Source of the DNA: Folioceros fuciformis
Lineage: Eukaryota; Anthocerotophyta; Anthocerotopsida; Anthocerotales
Length of the DNA stretch: 21,252 nt
Reading direction: 5' to 3'
Assembly: GCA_049999805.1 (NCBI GenBank)
Contig: JBNGIO010005845.1
Span: 1 to 21,252, forward strand
Made by a program: the position numbers and the translations under genes. Positions 1 through 8,789 of the stretch are shown here, in pieces. The notes beneath the pieces were generated by a model. The model made no database searches. It saw only the letters and a program-made list of their open reading frames with translations, and was not told where the DNA came from. Position 1 is the first letter of the stretch; each line of letters begins with the position of its first letter.

Positions 1-162
1 CCCGCGGCTCCTCTAGTGGACGCGGCGCGGGAAGAGGGCCTGCTTGTGATATCTGCGGGTAAAGGGGATGTGGTGCGGATGGCTCCGCCGCTCACCATTT
101 CGGAGGTGGAGTTGGAGAAGGCTGTTTCCATTCTTGCCAAATGCTTGCCTTCCCTGGGTTGA
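1..162 (+). CDS. C-terminal end of acetylornithine aminotransferase-like protein (partial, 5' end outside window)
   Basis: Frame 1 is open from the first base to a TGA at 160-162 and gives 53 residues. It contains GLLVISAGKGDVVRMAPPL followed by TISEVELEKAV. This is the C-terminal small-domain signature of class III, PLP-dependent aminotransferases, closest in my recollection to plant ArgD/WIN1-type acetylornithine aminotransferase, which transaminates N-acetylglutamate semialdehyde in chloroplast arginine biosynthesis. The catalytic lysine and PLP-binding part lie outside the window, so the exact family member cannot be proven; ornithine or GABA aminotransferase is less likely given the AGKG-VVR-PPL wording. 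It looks like an ordinary terminal exon. The following few hundred bases would be its 3' UTR; I see no unambiguous polyadenylation signal. Confidence 0.75.
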   Translation, partial: PAAPLVDAAREEGLLVISAGKGDVVRMAPPLTISEVELEKAVSILAKCLPSLG

Positions 163-677
163 GAGCACCTGCGGTGTGAAGTAGACCTTGTGTATATATG
201 CCATAGAATGGAGAAATCTGTGGCTCGATTTGTCGAAAAACTGTTGTCGCCTTGCTTGCTGGATGACATGCTCAAGGCAGCCAGCGAAGCGAGCTAGCAC
301 CCGACGCACGATGCAATGCTTTGTTGTGCTTAAGCCACAACATGTCTAGCAGTATGTGGTCTGCGTTTCGTTGCAAAAATTCGACTCTAGTATGAGCTCC
401 TGCCCCAGCTCCTCGCGCGTGGGGTGCGGAAAGTAAAATGTCATTGTTGTATGCAAGGTATTTGTCTCCTCCGTGGAGGTTGGAACCTGCGGAGTATGCG
501 ACACAATAAGGCCTTTACTGGTTACTTTACCTTTCCTGCCAGAGCAAGCAGGACCTACTCTGCACACAAGTGTCAGGTGAAATACTTGGCAGCAGCAAGG
601 TGGACTTGTCGTACACCCTTGTCGTTCGTATGTTCTATGTTCAGAACCGACGCGTAATCATCCACAAAATCCTGGAA
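163..677. other. 3' flank of the aminotransferase gene, no further gene seen
   Basis: Short open frames on both strands (74-99 codons) have no recognisable motif. The stretch probably holds the 3' UTR of the upstream gene and intergenic DNA. Confidence 0.5.
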
Positions 678-739
678 AGATTGATAGTGAGTTTATCATG
701 AGGTGGAGAGATTGATAGTGAGTTTATCATGAGGTGGAG
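678..739. repeat. Perfect 31-bp tandem duplication
   Basis: The unit beginning AGATTGATAGTGAGTTTATC occupies 678-708 and is repeated exactly at 709-739. Identity is complete, so the duplication is recent or is an assembly or replication-slippage product. Just downstream the motif GGGACAGACTC occurs twice (about 764 and 813), so the flank is also repetitive. Confidence 0.9.
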
Positions 740-897
740 CTGTGTGGGAAAGCCTCTTTGGTAGGGACAGACTCAGGACAGTGTGCCATCCACTATGGGG
801 AATACATATAAGGGACAGACTCTTGACACACAAACTGATATCGTCCTAGTAGACGACAAATTCCCATAGAATTATGGAACACTAGAGGGACCCATCC

Positions 898-952
898 TAT
901 AGTGTTCTATAAACCCTAAACCCTAAATTTATAGTGTTCTATAAACCCTAAA
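898..952. repeat. Telomere-like CCCTAAA repeats inside a 32-bp tandem repeat
   Basis: A 23-bp word beginning TATAGTGTTCTATAAACCCT is found at 898-920 and again at 930-952, giving a 32-bp period. The first copy carries AAACCCTAAACCCTAAA, that is, plant-type telomere units (TTTAGGG on the other strand). Only two to three units are present, so this is a small interstitial tract and not a chromosome end. Confidence 0.8.
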
Positions 953-1060
953 CTTTAAATTATAGGAAGAACGTGTATAAGTCCTTGTTCATCCTTGTCC
1001 TTGACCTAGTACTCTTTCATCTACAAGCACTTTCATCTACAAGCACGTCATTATCAAACC

Positions 1061-1173
1061 CCATTCATAAGTACTTTGTTATCTATAAGCAAGCCATTCA
1101 TAAGTACTTTGTTATCTATAAGCATGCCATTCATAAGTACTTTGTTATCTGTACTTTGTTATCTATGAGCATG
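1061..1173. repeat. 33-bp minisatellite, about three copies
   Basis: The unit starting CCATTCATAAGTACTTTGTT spans 1061-1093 and 1094-1126, with a third, rearranged copy from 1127 in which the internal GTACTTTGTTATCT is repeated again. Because 33 is a multiple of three, one frame stays open and gives an 11-residue repeat. Composition and the lack of any gene context argue that this is not protein coding. Confidence 0.85.
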
Positions 1174-1309
1174 TCATTATCAACCCTCTTGGACTAGCAC
1201 CTAAAGGACCAAGTTTATAAGTACGTCATTATCAACCTCACATCATTATCAACCCTGTAGAGTAGATAACACATGGATGACCAAGTTCATAAGTTCTCTT
1301 TCATCAACG

Positions 1310-1411
1310 ACCACGTCATCATCATCAAGCCTCAAGAGCATGTCATCATAACCCTCAATGAGTACGTCATCATCAACCCTCAACAAGCATGTCATCATCA
1401 ACCCTCAAGAG
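1310..1411. repeat. Degenerate ~25-bp minisatellite, about four copies
   Basis: Units of the form GAGCATGTCATCATCAACCC start near 1310, 1336, 1360 and 1385. Single related words (ACGTCATTATCAACC) are scattered from about 1045 to 1255. This block and the 33-bp array share the vocabulary AAGTACGTCATTATCAACC, so they probably derive from one expanding repeat family. Confidence 0.75.
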
Positions 1412-1604
1412 TGGGTGGCACTCCATCAAAAGTCCATAAATACTCTTTTCAAAACACACCCTCATAACCCCTCTCTAGCTCTAGATAGGGTGGTGATATA
1501 GGAATGATGCGCGAGAGGGACTAGCCCGCTAAGGTCATTTCGGTTTGCGGTTCTCCTATGTTATTCTTTTCTTCGGTAGATGCTGCAGATGGAATATCTT
1601 ATTT

Positions 1605-1800
1605 CTTTTGTTCAGTAAAATATATAATTATTTTATTTATAATAATAATTTTATTATAAATACATTAAACAGTATGTTTTATCTTATTTATATAGAAATC
1701 TCATCTTAAAAACAAATGAGGATATGTAGTTCTGTATTTCCGTGGTTCCATCTCAATTCACATAAATAAAATTAATCGATTATTAGTTCTACGTGCCTAA
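1605..1800. other. AT-rich spacer
   Basis: The stretch is dominated by runs such as ATAATTATTTTATTTATAAT, with no open frame. It separates the repeat-rich spacer from the GC-richer PPR upstream region that starts near 1820. It could be a promoter-distal AT tract or matrix-attachment-like DNA; nothing specific is visible. Confidence 0.4.
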
Positions 1801-1819
1801 AGAGCATGTTCTAATATTC

Positions 1820-2486
1820 GGCCGCCAACGTTCAGGTCCTCGTCTCATGCCTGTTGCTGTATCTCATCCGAGCCTTTGCCGCACAGATTCCTACATGCTT
1901 TGCTGAAACTGGAGAAACCTGTGGCGTAGAAGTGCCAATGCGGTGGAGACCTTGGTTAGACTGGTGCATCCCACAGTGTACCCATTGGCCGTGCTTATGG
2001 CCGCCCTGGGCGCAGGCAGGTGCCAGAATTGCGACAGACGGAGGAATTTTGTCTAGGCTGGACAAGCGCAGAGGGAGGCGCCAACGTTTGCTCCGCTCAC
2101 TGACGAACAGCTTCGGGTGCCGGAGAGTACCGACCGACCAAAATCGAAGGTTTGTGTTTGCGGTGGCACGAGGATGGCCTCCTTCAGCCCTGAGGGAGGA
2201 GGATGTCTGAATCAAGTAAGCAAAAATTCTGAACTCGCGTTGGGTGGCGGACGAATTTGTCGTTTGCTTCTGCTGGTCCGGCATTCGGTGTCAGTCGTGT
2301 CGTCTGCACCTCCGTTTGGTCGTTTGCTGTAACTGATGTGAGGCGGGGAAGGAACGTACACCATCTCGCACTTTGACTCAAGCAGCTCTCCATGTGCTTG
2401 CAAGGATGTGAAGAGCGATGTGGAGTCGGGAGCCCGAACCCATATGCCCGTGAACCTCCACTCTGGCTCGTCAGCTGAATTTCTGG
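1820..2486 (+). other. GC-richer upstream region of the PPR gene, probable promoter and 5' leader
   Basis: Composition changes sharply at about 1820 to that of the coding region downstream. Several overlapping open frames on both strands (for example 1854-2210 and 2117-2332 on plus) carry no recognisable domain. I therefore treat the segment as promoter and 5' UTR. A GTAAGC at 2215 could be a 5' UTR splice donor, but I cannot show an acceptor. Confidence 0.35.
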
Positions 2487-5400
2487 ATGCAAACTCCGCG
2501 AATGCGATGCATGTATGCCATGATTGTTGGGCGCGTTGCGTGTCATTGGCAGTCAGGCCCAAGACAACTCTGTATGACCAGAGGTATCCTAGGAAGTGCT
2601 GCCGCTCGGCTGAGTCCAAGGTGCCGCCTGATGGCCGACCGGGACGGTTCCAGGGGAGGAAGAAAGGGACGAGAACCTTCCAGCCACGGGAAACTCTTGT
2701 GGGGACAGTCTGTTCCGGACCAGGCACTCTGGTGGGACAGTAGGTCCCGTGCCGCCGACTGTGGGAAAAGGGCAAAGAGGAGGTCGAATGGAATTGAACC
2801 TCGCAGAACTGCAGGATACTTGACGGGGGCCACGGCTGAAATCGTGGACAAACTGTGTCGGGAAGGTGAGCTCAGTGAGGCCGTGAACGCTCTAGGTATC
2901 CTGGTAGACGCCGCCTTTCCTGTTTCCAGGTCCTTGTTCTACACTTTGCTCAAAACCTGCGGTGTTAAGAAGCATATAGCTCTGGGGCGCCGTGTTCATG
3001 CTCTGACCCTGAAAGCGGGGTATGTGTCGGACACGTTCCTGAGCAACCATATCCTGCGCATGTATGCTTCTCATGGACGGTTGCAGGAAGCGAGGGATGT
3101 GTTCACCATGGTTGTCCAGCCAGATGCCTTTATGTGGTCCTCTATTATCTCTGCGCATGTTCAACAGGGACAAGTCAAGGAGGGTGTACAGCTGTATCAT
3201 GATATGCGCAGGTCAAGTGTGAAGCCAGATGGGCATGTGTTCGTGGCAGCTCTACAGGCTTGTGCAAGAAGTGCAGATTTGGCATCGGGGCAGCAGGTGC
3301 ATGCTGATTTATTGGCGGGCGGCGGTCAGCCTCATTTATTTGTGTATAATTGCTTGGTAGATATGTATGCAAAGTGTGGCANNNNNNNNNNNNNNNNNNN
3401 NNNNNNNNNNNNNNNNNNNNNNNNNNNNNNNNNNNNNNNNNNNNNNNNNNNNNNNNNNNNNNNNNNNNNNNNNNNNNNNNNTTTATTTGTGTATAATTGC
3501 TTGGTAGATATGTATGCAAAGTGTGGCAGCTTGGCAGACGCTCAGAGGGTGTTTGACTTACTTCTTCGCAAAGATGTGGTGACGTGGAATGCCATGATGG
3601 GAGGATATTTCCAGCAAGGCAAGAATCAGGAGGCTCTTCGTTTGTACAGTTCTATGCGAGAAGAAGGGGTGACGTCACCTGATTCTGTAACATTTTGTTG
3701 CGTGCTGCAGGCATGTTCAAGTGTCGGTATCCCTGCTTTGGCAAAGGGGAAGCTGCTTCATGCCCAGATTGAAGAAGGAGGCCTTCAGTATGATGTGGTT
3801 GTAGGGAACAATTTGATAAACATGTATGTGAAGTGTGGCAGCATTGAAACGGCCCAGAACGTGTTCGACAGTCTTCCATTGAAGGATGTGGTGACATGGA
3901 CTGCTTTGATAGCAGGGTACTCCCAGCTAGGCATGGGTCAGGAAGCTCTTCGTCTTTTCCGTGCAATGGAACAAGGGGGCGCAGTTGCACCCAATTCTGT
4001 GACATTTGTGTGCCTCCTTCAGGCATGCGCAAGTGTTGGTGCTGAGGCCATGGAGACGGGAAAGCAGCTTCATGCACAGATGGAAGATGAAGGCCTCCAA
4101 TTGGATGTAACTGTAGGCAATAGTCTGATAAATATGTATGTGAAGTGCGGCATCCTGGAGAATGCCCAGAGCTTGTTTGATGGACTTCGTGACAAAGATG
4201 TGGTGACCTGGAGTGCTCTAATAGCAGGATATTGTCAGCATGGCAGAGTCGAGGAAGCTCTTTGTCTCTACAGTGCCATGCGAGAGGAAGGCATCTGTCC
4301 ACCCAATTCCGTAACATTTGTGTGCCTCGTACAGGCATGTGCAAGTGTGGGTATTGTGGCTTTGGAGAAGGGCATGCAGCTCCACGCTCAGGTTGAACAG
4401 CTTGGCCTTCAATCTGATGTGGTTGTTGCCAACAGTTTGATTAACATGTATGCAAAGTGCGGGAGCCTACAACATGCTCAGAGCATTTTCGATAAACTTC
4501 TGCAAAAGGATGTGATGTCGTGGACAGCTTTGATAGCAGGGTACACACAGCAGTGCATGGCTCAGAAAGCCCTTTGTCTTTACGTTGCCATGCAGCAAGA
4601 AGGTATGGCTCAACTAAATACTGTCACATTTGTTTGCCTCCTGCACGCATGTGCCAGTGTGGGTATCACAGCTCTGGACACTGGGAAGCAGCTACATGCT
4701 CAAATTGTACAACAAGGTCTTCAAGCTGATGTGGTTGTGGGCAATAGCTTGATAAACATGTATTCAAAGTGTGGCAGCCTACATCATGCGAGGAACGTGT
4801 TTGACAACCTCTCCCAGAAGGATGTGGTTACGTGGACTTCTCTCATAGCAGGTTATTCCCAGCGGGGCATGGGTTACGAAGCCCTTCATCTGTACAGCGC
4901 CATGCAAGACGAAGGCATTGCCCCTCCGGATGTTGTGACATTTGTGTGCCTCTTGCAAGCATGTGGAATTGTGGGTCCCCTGGCGTTGGAGAAGGGGCAG
5001 CAGCTCCATGCACATATTAAAGAGCTTGGTCTTCAGTGCAACTGTTTTGTAGCCAACAGTTTGGTCAACATGTATGCGAATTGTGGCAGCCTAGAGGAAG
5101 CCCGAAGCGTGTTTGAGGGTCTTGGCCAGAAAGATGTGGTGACCTGGACCACTCTGATAGCTAGATATTCCCAGCAGGGCAGGGATCTGGAAGCCTTTCA
5201 GCTTTACTATGCAATGCAGCAGGAAGGCATGAACGCCCCAAATGCTGTGACATTTGAGTGCCTGTTGCAGGCATGTGTAAATGTTGGGACGCCAGCTTTG
5301 GAGACGGGAAAGGAGCTTCATGCACAAATTCAAAAACAAGGCCTTGGAGCTGATTTGACTTTATGCAATCGGCTGATAAAAATGTATGCAAAGTGTGGCA

Positions 5401-6731
5401 GCCTGGGAGATGCCCAGGGTGTGTTTGACGGACTTCCCACGAAAAATTTGGTGACCTGGACAGCTCTGATTGCAGGCTACTTTCAGCAGGGCAGGGGTCA
5501 GGAGGCCCTTCATCTCCATAGTGCTATGCGAGACGATGGTATTCCTCCAACCAGTGCACTAACAATGGTGTGCACCCTGCAGGCATGTGCAACTGTGGGT
5601 ATCACTGCCTTGGAAACTGGAAAGCAACTTCATGCTGAGATTGCTGCCCAAGGCCTTGCATCTGATTTACTCGTAGCCAACTGTTTGATAAACATGTATG
5701 CCAAGTGTGGAGGCATACAGCACGCCCATAGCCTGTTGAACAGCCTTCCTCACAAAGATGTGGTGTCATGGACCACTCTGATAGCAGGATATTCTCAGCA
5801 GGGCATGGTTCAGCAAGCCCTTGATGTGTACAATGCCATGCGACAAGAAGGTATCACCACACCCGATTCTGTGACATTTGTGTGTCTCTTGCAAGCATGT
5901 GGGGATGTGGCAGCCTTGCATGTAGGAAGGCAGATTCATGCAGAAATTTATGAGCGAGGGCTTCAAGCTGATTTCGTTGTAGCCGTCAGTTTGATCGACA
6001 TGTATTCGAAGTCTGGAAGTACGGTTGAAGCACAGAAGGTCTTTGATGGATTGCCTGAAAGAGGCATAGTGGCCTGGAATGCGCTGATTGGAGGGTACTG
6101 CCGTGAAGGCAATAGCAAGCTGGTGTTTGCCTTGGCTAGCAGGATGATAGACGATGGTATACATCCAGACGGCATTACTTTTCTAAGCCTACTGGCAGTT
6201 TGCAGTCACGCAGGCTTAGTGAGCAAGGGACGAGAATACTTTTACGCTATGAGCCGATACCATGGCATCACTCCCACTGCGGAGCACTACTCATGCATAG
6301 TAGATCTCCTAGGCCGTGCTGGTCAACTTGATGAGGCACTAGCTGTTGTCAGGACAATGACTGAACAGCCTCACATTGCTGTCTGGCGCACTCTACTGGG
6401 TGCTTGTCAAAAGTGGAGCGCCGTAGAGACTGCGCGTCATGCTTTTAGCGAAGCAGTGAAGCTGAACCCACAAGATGCAGCAGCGTATGTACTGATGTCT
6501 AACATATATACAGGTGCCCACATGCAGGAGGAAGCCGAGGAAATGCAGGCAAGGAGACTGGAAATCGGGGCATGGAAGAAACCGGGACAGAGCTGGTGGA
6601 CTGACCCGGACGGTCTTGTGCACAGCTTTGTGGTCGCAGATATACAGCATCCTGACGGGGAAGTGCTTTCTGCTATGTCACACTCGTTTGAATTCAAGGT
6701 CCAGGATAACGCCACTAGTTTGACCTTCTGA
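2487..6731 (+). CDS. Giant PLS-class pentatricopeptide-repeat protein with E/E+ tail and no DYW deaminase domain
   Basis: One intronless frame of 1414 codons, including 34 unknown residues in an N gap. PPR proteins of this class bind organellar RNA in a sequence-specific way, usually to mark sites for C-to-U editing. PPR motifs start near residue 120. Ten S-P-L triplets follow from residue 183, then S2, E1 (from residue 1297, WRTLLGAC), E2 (ending KKPG) and an E+-like tail (from 1368, QSWWTD...VHSFVVADIQHP). The deaminase HxE and the terminal DYW are absent. Eight successive triplets have an exact 104-residue period. The first Met (2487) is not certain; Met30 (2574) begins an Arg/Ser/Ala-rich, acid-free stretch and would make a better organelle presequence. 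Collapsing the artefactual gap removes 49 codons and leaves about 1365 residues, still in frame. I am sure of the family; the RNA target is unknown. Confidence 0.92.
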   Translation: MQTPRMRCMYAMIVGRVACHWQSGPRQLCMTRGILGSAAARLSPRCRLMADRDGSRGGRKGREPSSHGKLLWGQSVPDQALWWDSRSRAADCGKRAKRRSNGIEPRRTAGYLTGATAEIVDKLCREGELSEAVNALGILVDAAFPVSRSLFYTLLKTCGVKKHIALGRRVHALTLKAGYVSDTFLSNHILRMYASHGRLQEARDVFTMVVQPDAFMWSSIISAHVQQGQVKEGVQLYHDMRRSSVKPDGHVFVAALQACARSADLASGQQVHADLLAGGGQPHLFVYNCLVDMYAKCGXXXXXXXXXXXXXXXXXXXXXXXXXXXXXXXXXXLFVYNCLVDMYAKCGSLADAQRVFDLLLRKDVVTWNAMMGGYFQQGKNQEALRLYSSMREEGVTSPDSVTFCCVLQACSSVGIPALAKGKLLHAQIEEGGLQYDVVVGNNLINMYVKCGSIETAQNVFDSLPLKDVVTWTALIAGYSQLGMGQEALRLFRAMEQGGAVAPNSVTFVCLLQACASVGAEAMETGKQLHAQMEDEGLQLDVTVGNSLINMYVKCGILENAQSLFDGLRDKDVVTWSALIAGYCQHGRVEEALCLYSAMREEGICPPNSVTFVCLVQACASVGIVALEKGMQLHAQVEQLGLQSDVVVANSLINMYAKCGSLQHAQSIFDKLLQKDVMSWTALIAGYTQQCMAQKALCLYVAMQQEGMAQLNTVTFVCLLHACASVGITALDTGKQLHAQIVQQGLQADVVVGNSLINMYSKCGSLHHARNVFDNLSQKDVVTWTSLIAGYSQRGMGYEALHLYSAMQDEGIAPPDVVTFVCLLQACGIVGPLALEKGQQLHAHIKELGLQCNCFVANSLVNMYANCGSLEEARSVFEGLGQKDVVTWTTLIARYSQQGRDLEAFQLYYAMQQEGMNAPNAVTFECLLQACVNVGTPALETGKELHAQIQKQGLGADLTLCNRLIKMYAKCGSLGDAQGVFDGLPTKNLVTWTALIAGYFQQGRGQEALHLHSAMRDDGIPPTSALTMVCTLQACATVGITALETGKQLHAEIAAQGLASDLLVANCLINMYAKCGGIQHAHSLLNSLPHKDVVSWTTLIAGYSQQGMVQQALDVYNAMRQEGITTPDSVTFVCLLQACGDVAALHVGRQIHAEIYERGLQADFVVAVSLIDMYSKSGSTVEAQKVFDGLPERGIVAWNALIGGYCREGNSKLVFALASRMIDDGIHPDGITFLSLLAVCSHAGLVSKGREYFYAMSRYHGITPTAEHYSCIVDLLGRAGQLDEALAVVRTMTEQPHIAVWRTLLGACQKWSAVETARHAFSEAVKLNPQDAAAYVLMSNIYTGAHMQEEAEEMQARRLEIGAWKKPGQSWWTDPDGLVHSFVVADIQHPDGEVLSAMSHSFEFKVQDNATSLTF
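3382..3481. other. 100-N assembly gap flanked by identical 47-bp sequence
   Basis: Exactly 100 N. The 47 bases before it (3335-3381) are identical to the 47 bases after it (3482-3528). This is what an unmerged overlap between two contigs looks like, so no sequence need be missing. Confidence 0.95.
3483..5972 (+). repeat. Tandem array of eight S-P-L PPR triplets, 312-bp period
   Basis: The Lys codon of the KDVVTW-type motif (KN at 5442) sits at 3570, 3882, 4194, 4506, 4818, 5130, 5442 and 5754: seven identical steps of 312 bp (104 codons). The next equivalent position is 6060, a step of 306 bp. Each unit has an S motif of 31 residues, a P motif of 36 and an L motif of 37. The units are strongly similar at DNA level (CTTTGATAGCAGGGTACTCC, GCAGCTTCATGC and the like recur), pointing to growth by unequal crossing-over of whole triplets. 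Confidence 0.95.
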
Positions 6732-7005
6732 CTCTGGTCAAGCAAACATTTAGGTCTTCATGTACGCTACACGTAGCAATTGTGGAGAGATACGCCAGGG
6801 TTGTTTCGCGATCTTAGCCTAACGAATATTAGCCACGGTCGTCACATCCTTGAAACTTGAAATTTCTGTCGTTGATAAATCTCAGACCAAATTTATCTCC
6901 GCTCTTCTCAGCGTGTCCCGTTTCTCTTCCAATAATTGAAGTCATTCCGAAATTCTTAGTATATCTTAGATCCAAAATAAGATGTTACATAACAGCTTAT
7001 CATGT
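6732..7005. other. 3' flank of the PPR gene
   Basis: No gene is visible. I looked for a displaced DYW domain downstream of the stop in other frames and found no HxE, CxxCH or DYW motif. Confidence 0.5.
6974..6977 (-). terminator. Pol III T-run terminator of tRNA-Ser
   Basis: The first run of four T on the minus strand lies 29 bases beyond the tRNA 3' end (AAAA on plus). RNA polymerase III normally stops at such a run. Confidence 0.55.
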
Positions 7006-7086
7006 CGTGGTCGGCAGGATTCGAACCTGCGCGGGCGAACCCACATGATTTCTAGTCATGCCCGATAACCACTCCGGCACGACCAC
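7006..7086 (-). tRNA. tRNA-Ser, anticodon AGA
   Basis: The minus strand reads GTGGTCG at the 5' end and CGACCAC at the 3' end, a perfect 7-bp acceptor stem with discriminator G. The anticodon arm is CATGA-CTAGAAA-TCATG with AGA at 7053-7051. A long variable arm (GGG-TTCG-CCC) identifies the class II serine type. The T arm is GCAGG-TTCGAAT-CCTGC. The internal B box GGTTCGAATCC lies at 7027-7017 and the A box is TGCCGGAGTGG. No CCA is encoded and there is no intron. The sequence is of nuclear eukaryotic type. It reads UCU and, by wobble as inosine, UCC and UCA codons. All stems pair fully, so it is probably functional. Confidence 0.96.
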
Positions 7087-8789
7087 AACTATGCTCAACT
7101 GCTTTTTTTATAAATAAATATATCTAATAAATCTAATTAGAAGACGCACCAGAAGCTTTCGTAAACCTAAACTCGAGTGTGTAGGGTGGGCAGCTCGGAG
7201 GAGGCTGGAAGGAAGATGGTCAACGGTGTTGGTGACAACCAGCTGATCAACGCAGAGAGACTCCGTGACGGAAGACAGCGTCATGGGATCCACGTCCTCT
7301 TCTCCCCCATTTCGTGTGAAACTGGTGTACCTGATGTACGGACTTCAGGCATCACTCGGCGGCGAAGACGTTCTTGGTACAATGCCCTGGTGTGACTGGT
7401 GCATGACCACCGAGGTCAAGATATGATTATTCCAGTGCAATTTTCAACCAGGACTTGGAGCCCGGCACCAAAGCTCGTCAACACTAATATACGCAGATAC
7501 ATATGGACCCAGTAGGGCAATGCGAGAACACGACACGGACCCACCCCCAATCGGGGAACACCACCCGTGGGCAACCCACCCTGGAAAAGCAGCTCGGTAC
7601 ACATAATAAAGGAGGACGTGCGTGCATCCAGGCGGGGCAAAAACAATCATCTCGCACGCGTAGTGCACAAGAATGGAATGGAACTCGGCTTGTTGTAGCT
7701 TCACAGGACTCAACACATTTGTATGAAATATGTGGCAGCACGCGCATAGCACACGTTATCCGAAGTACCTACAGTCACCGTATCCTGTTCCGGTGGCTGA
7801 TAAGAGTCAATGACTTGGCTGAGTCTGGACATTGCATTGCATTGCATTGAATTCAATTGCGCCACGATGTCTGCACTTTCTGCCTCGTTCCATCACAACT
7901 CCGTAATGGCGTGAAGATCGTAAATGGGACTTCAATTATCGTGAAGTGCCCTGGTGGGTGTATTTAATTTCTACATGGCGGAAGAGAAACGGGACACGCT
8001 GAGAAGAGCGGAGATCACTCTGCCAGAGTCCCACAGATGGGTTGTCGGCAGAAGGGATTGGATGAAGCTCTGTCACTGACGACAACGAAACTAGTTGTGG
8101 CAGAGGTACAGACGAATCCACCTGCTGCTTTACCACCCACCGCCCATGGAGGAGGCCTCTGCATCTGCCTCTGCCTCTGCATACAGGGAGTGGCCAGCAT
8201 CGGCCAGTCGGTGACAGAGACGCCTCGTGCCTAGCCTGCATACTGTTAAGTGAAATCTCACGGCAACAACATCAAGAAAGAACGACAAGCAATGAGAGAA
8301 GAAAGGTACGAAGAAGCGGGAAAAAAAAAGATCAAACCAAGCTCAAGCGGGAGGAAAAGCAAAAGCTGATAAGGTTACCCGAGAGGCTAAAGCAGCATCG
8401 GGTGGTAGGTGGTGGAGCCACAGCTCAATGCCAGGAGCTTTGCTTGGACTGGCATACAATGGAAATGCCGGTCCATATCATACACCTAACTGAAATAAAA
8501 AGAACAAATTGCAGGACGTTCTTGGCGCCTCATCATTGTTCGGGACTCACGTACAATAACTTCTCACAGGCTAAGCTAGCTGGCAAAGTTCCGAGGTCTA
8601 CGTCCAGAGGACTCCTGGAACGACATGTAGCAGCTGCCTGCAAAGGTTCCGTACAGACAGGTACCACCTTGATGGACGATCAGGAACCCCTGGGACCGAT
8701 GGGCGCTGCCGCATCGAACACGCTTCCTTGAGGGCTTGAGCGATGCCACCGAGACATCCAAGAATACCGCTTGTAGTCTAAGCAAGGTT
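7087..8789. other. Intergenic region without a recognisable gene
   Basis: Open frames reach at most 115 codons (7503-7850 plus) and carry no recognisable motif. Small simple repeats are present: CATTG four times at 7830-7849 next to the palindrome ATTGAATTCAAT (7846-7857), and CTCTGC/ATCTGC units at about 8156-8183. A short gene or non-coding RNA cannot be excluded. Confidence 0.5.

Noticed and set aside
1061-1173. CRISPR-like spacing of 33-bp repeats
   Set aside because: Units are directly adjacent without spacers and the context is a plant nuclear genome.
973-1197. 74-codon frame with an 11-residue repeat, plus strand
   Set aside because: It is open only because the 33-bp minisatellite is a multiple of three; no domain, promoter or homologue is apparent.
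1832-2775. Overlapping frames of 111-187 codons on both strands upstream of the PPR gene
   Set aside because: GC-rich sequence gives long frames by chance; no motif recognised in any of them.
3652-4344. 230-codon minus-strand frame
   Set aside because: Antisense shadow of the PPR repeats; its own repeats simply mirror the PPR period.
8402-8731. 109-codon plus frame, and a short alternative frame reading GALLGLAYNGNAGPYHTP
   Set aside because: The second reads a little like protein but is too short and without context to support a gene.
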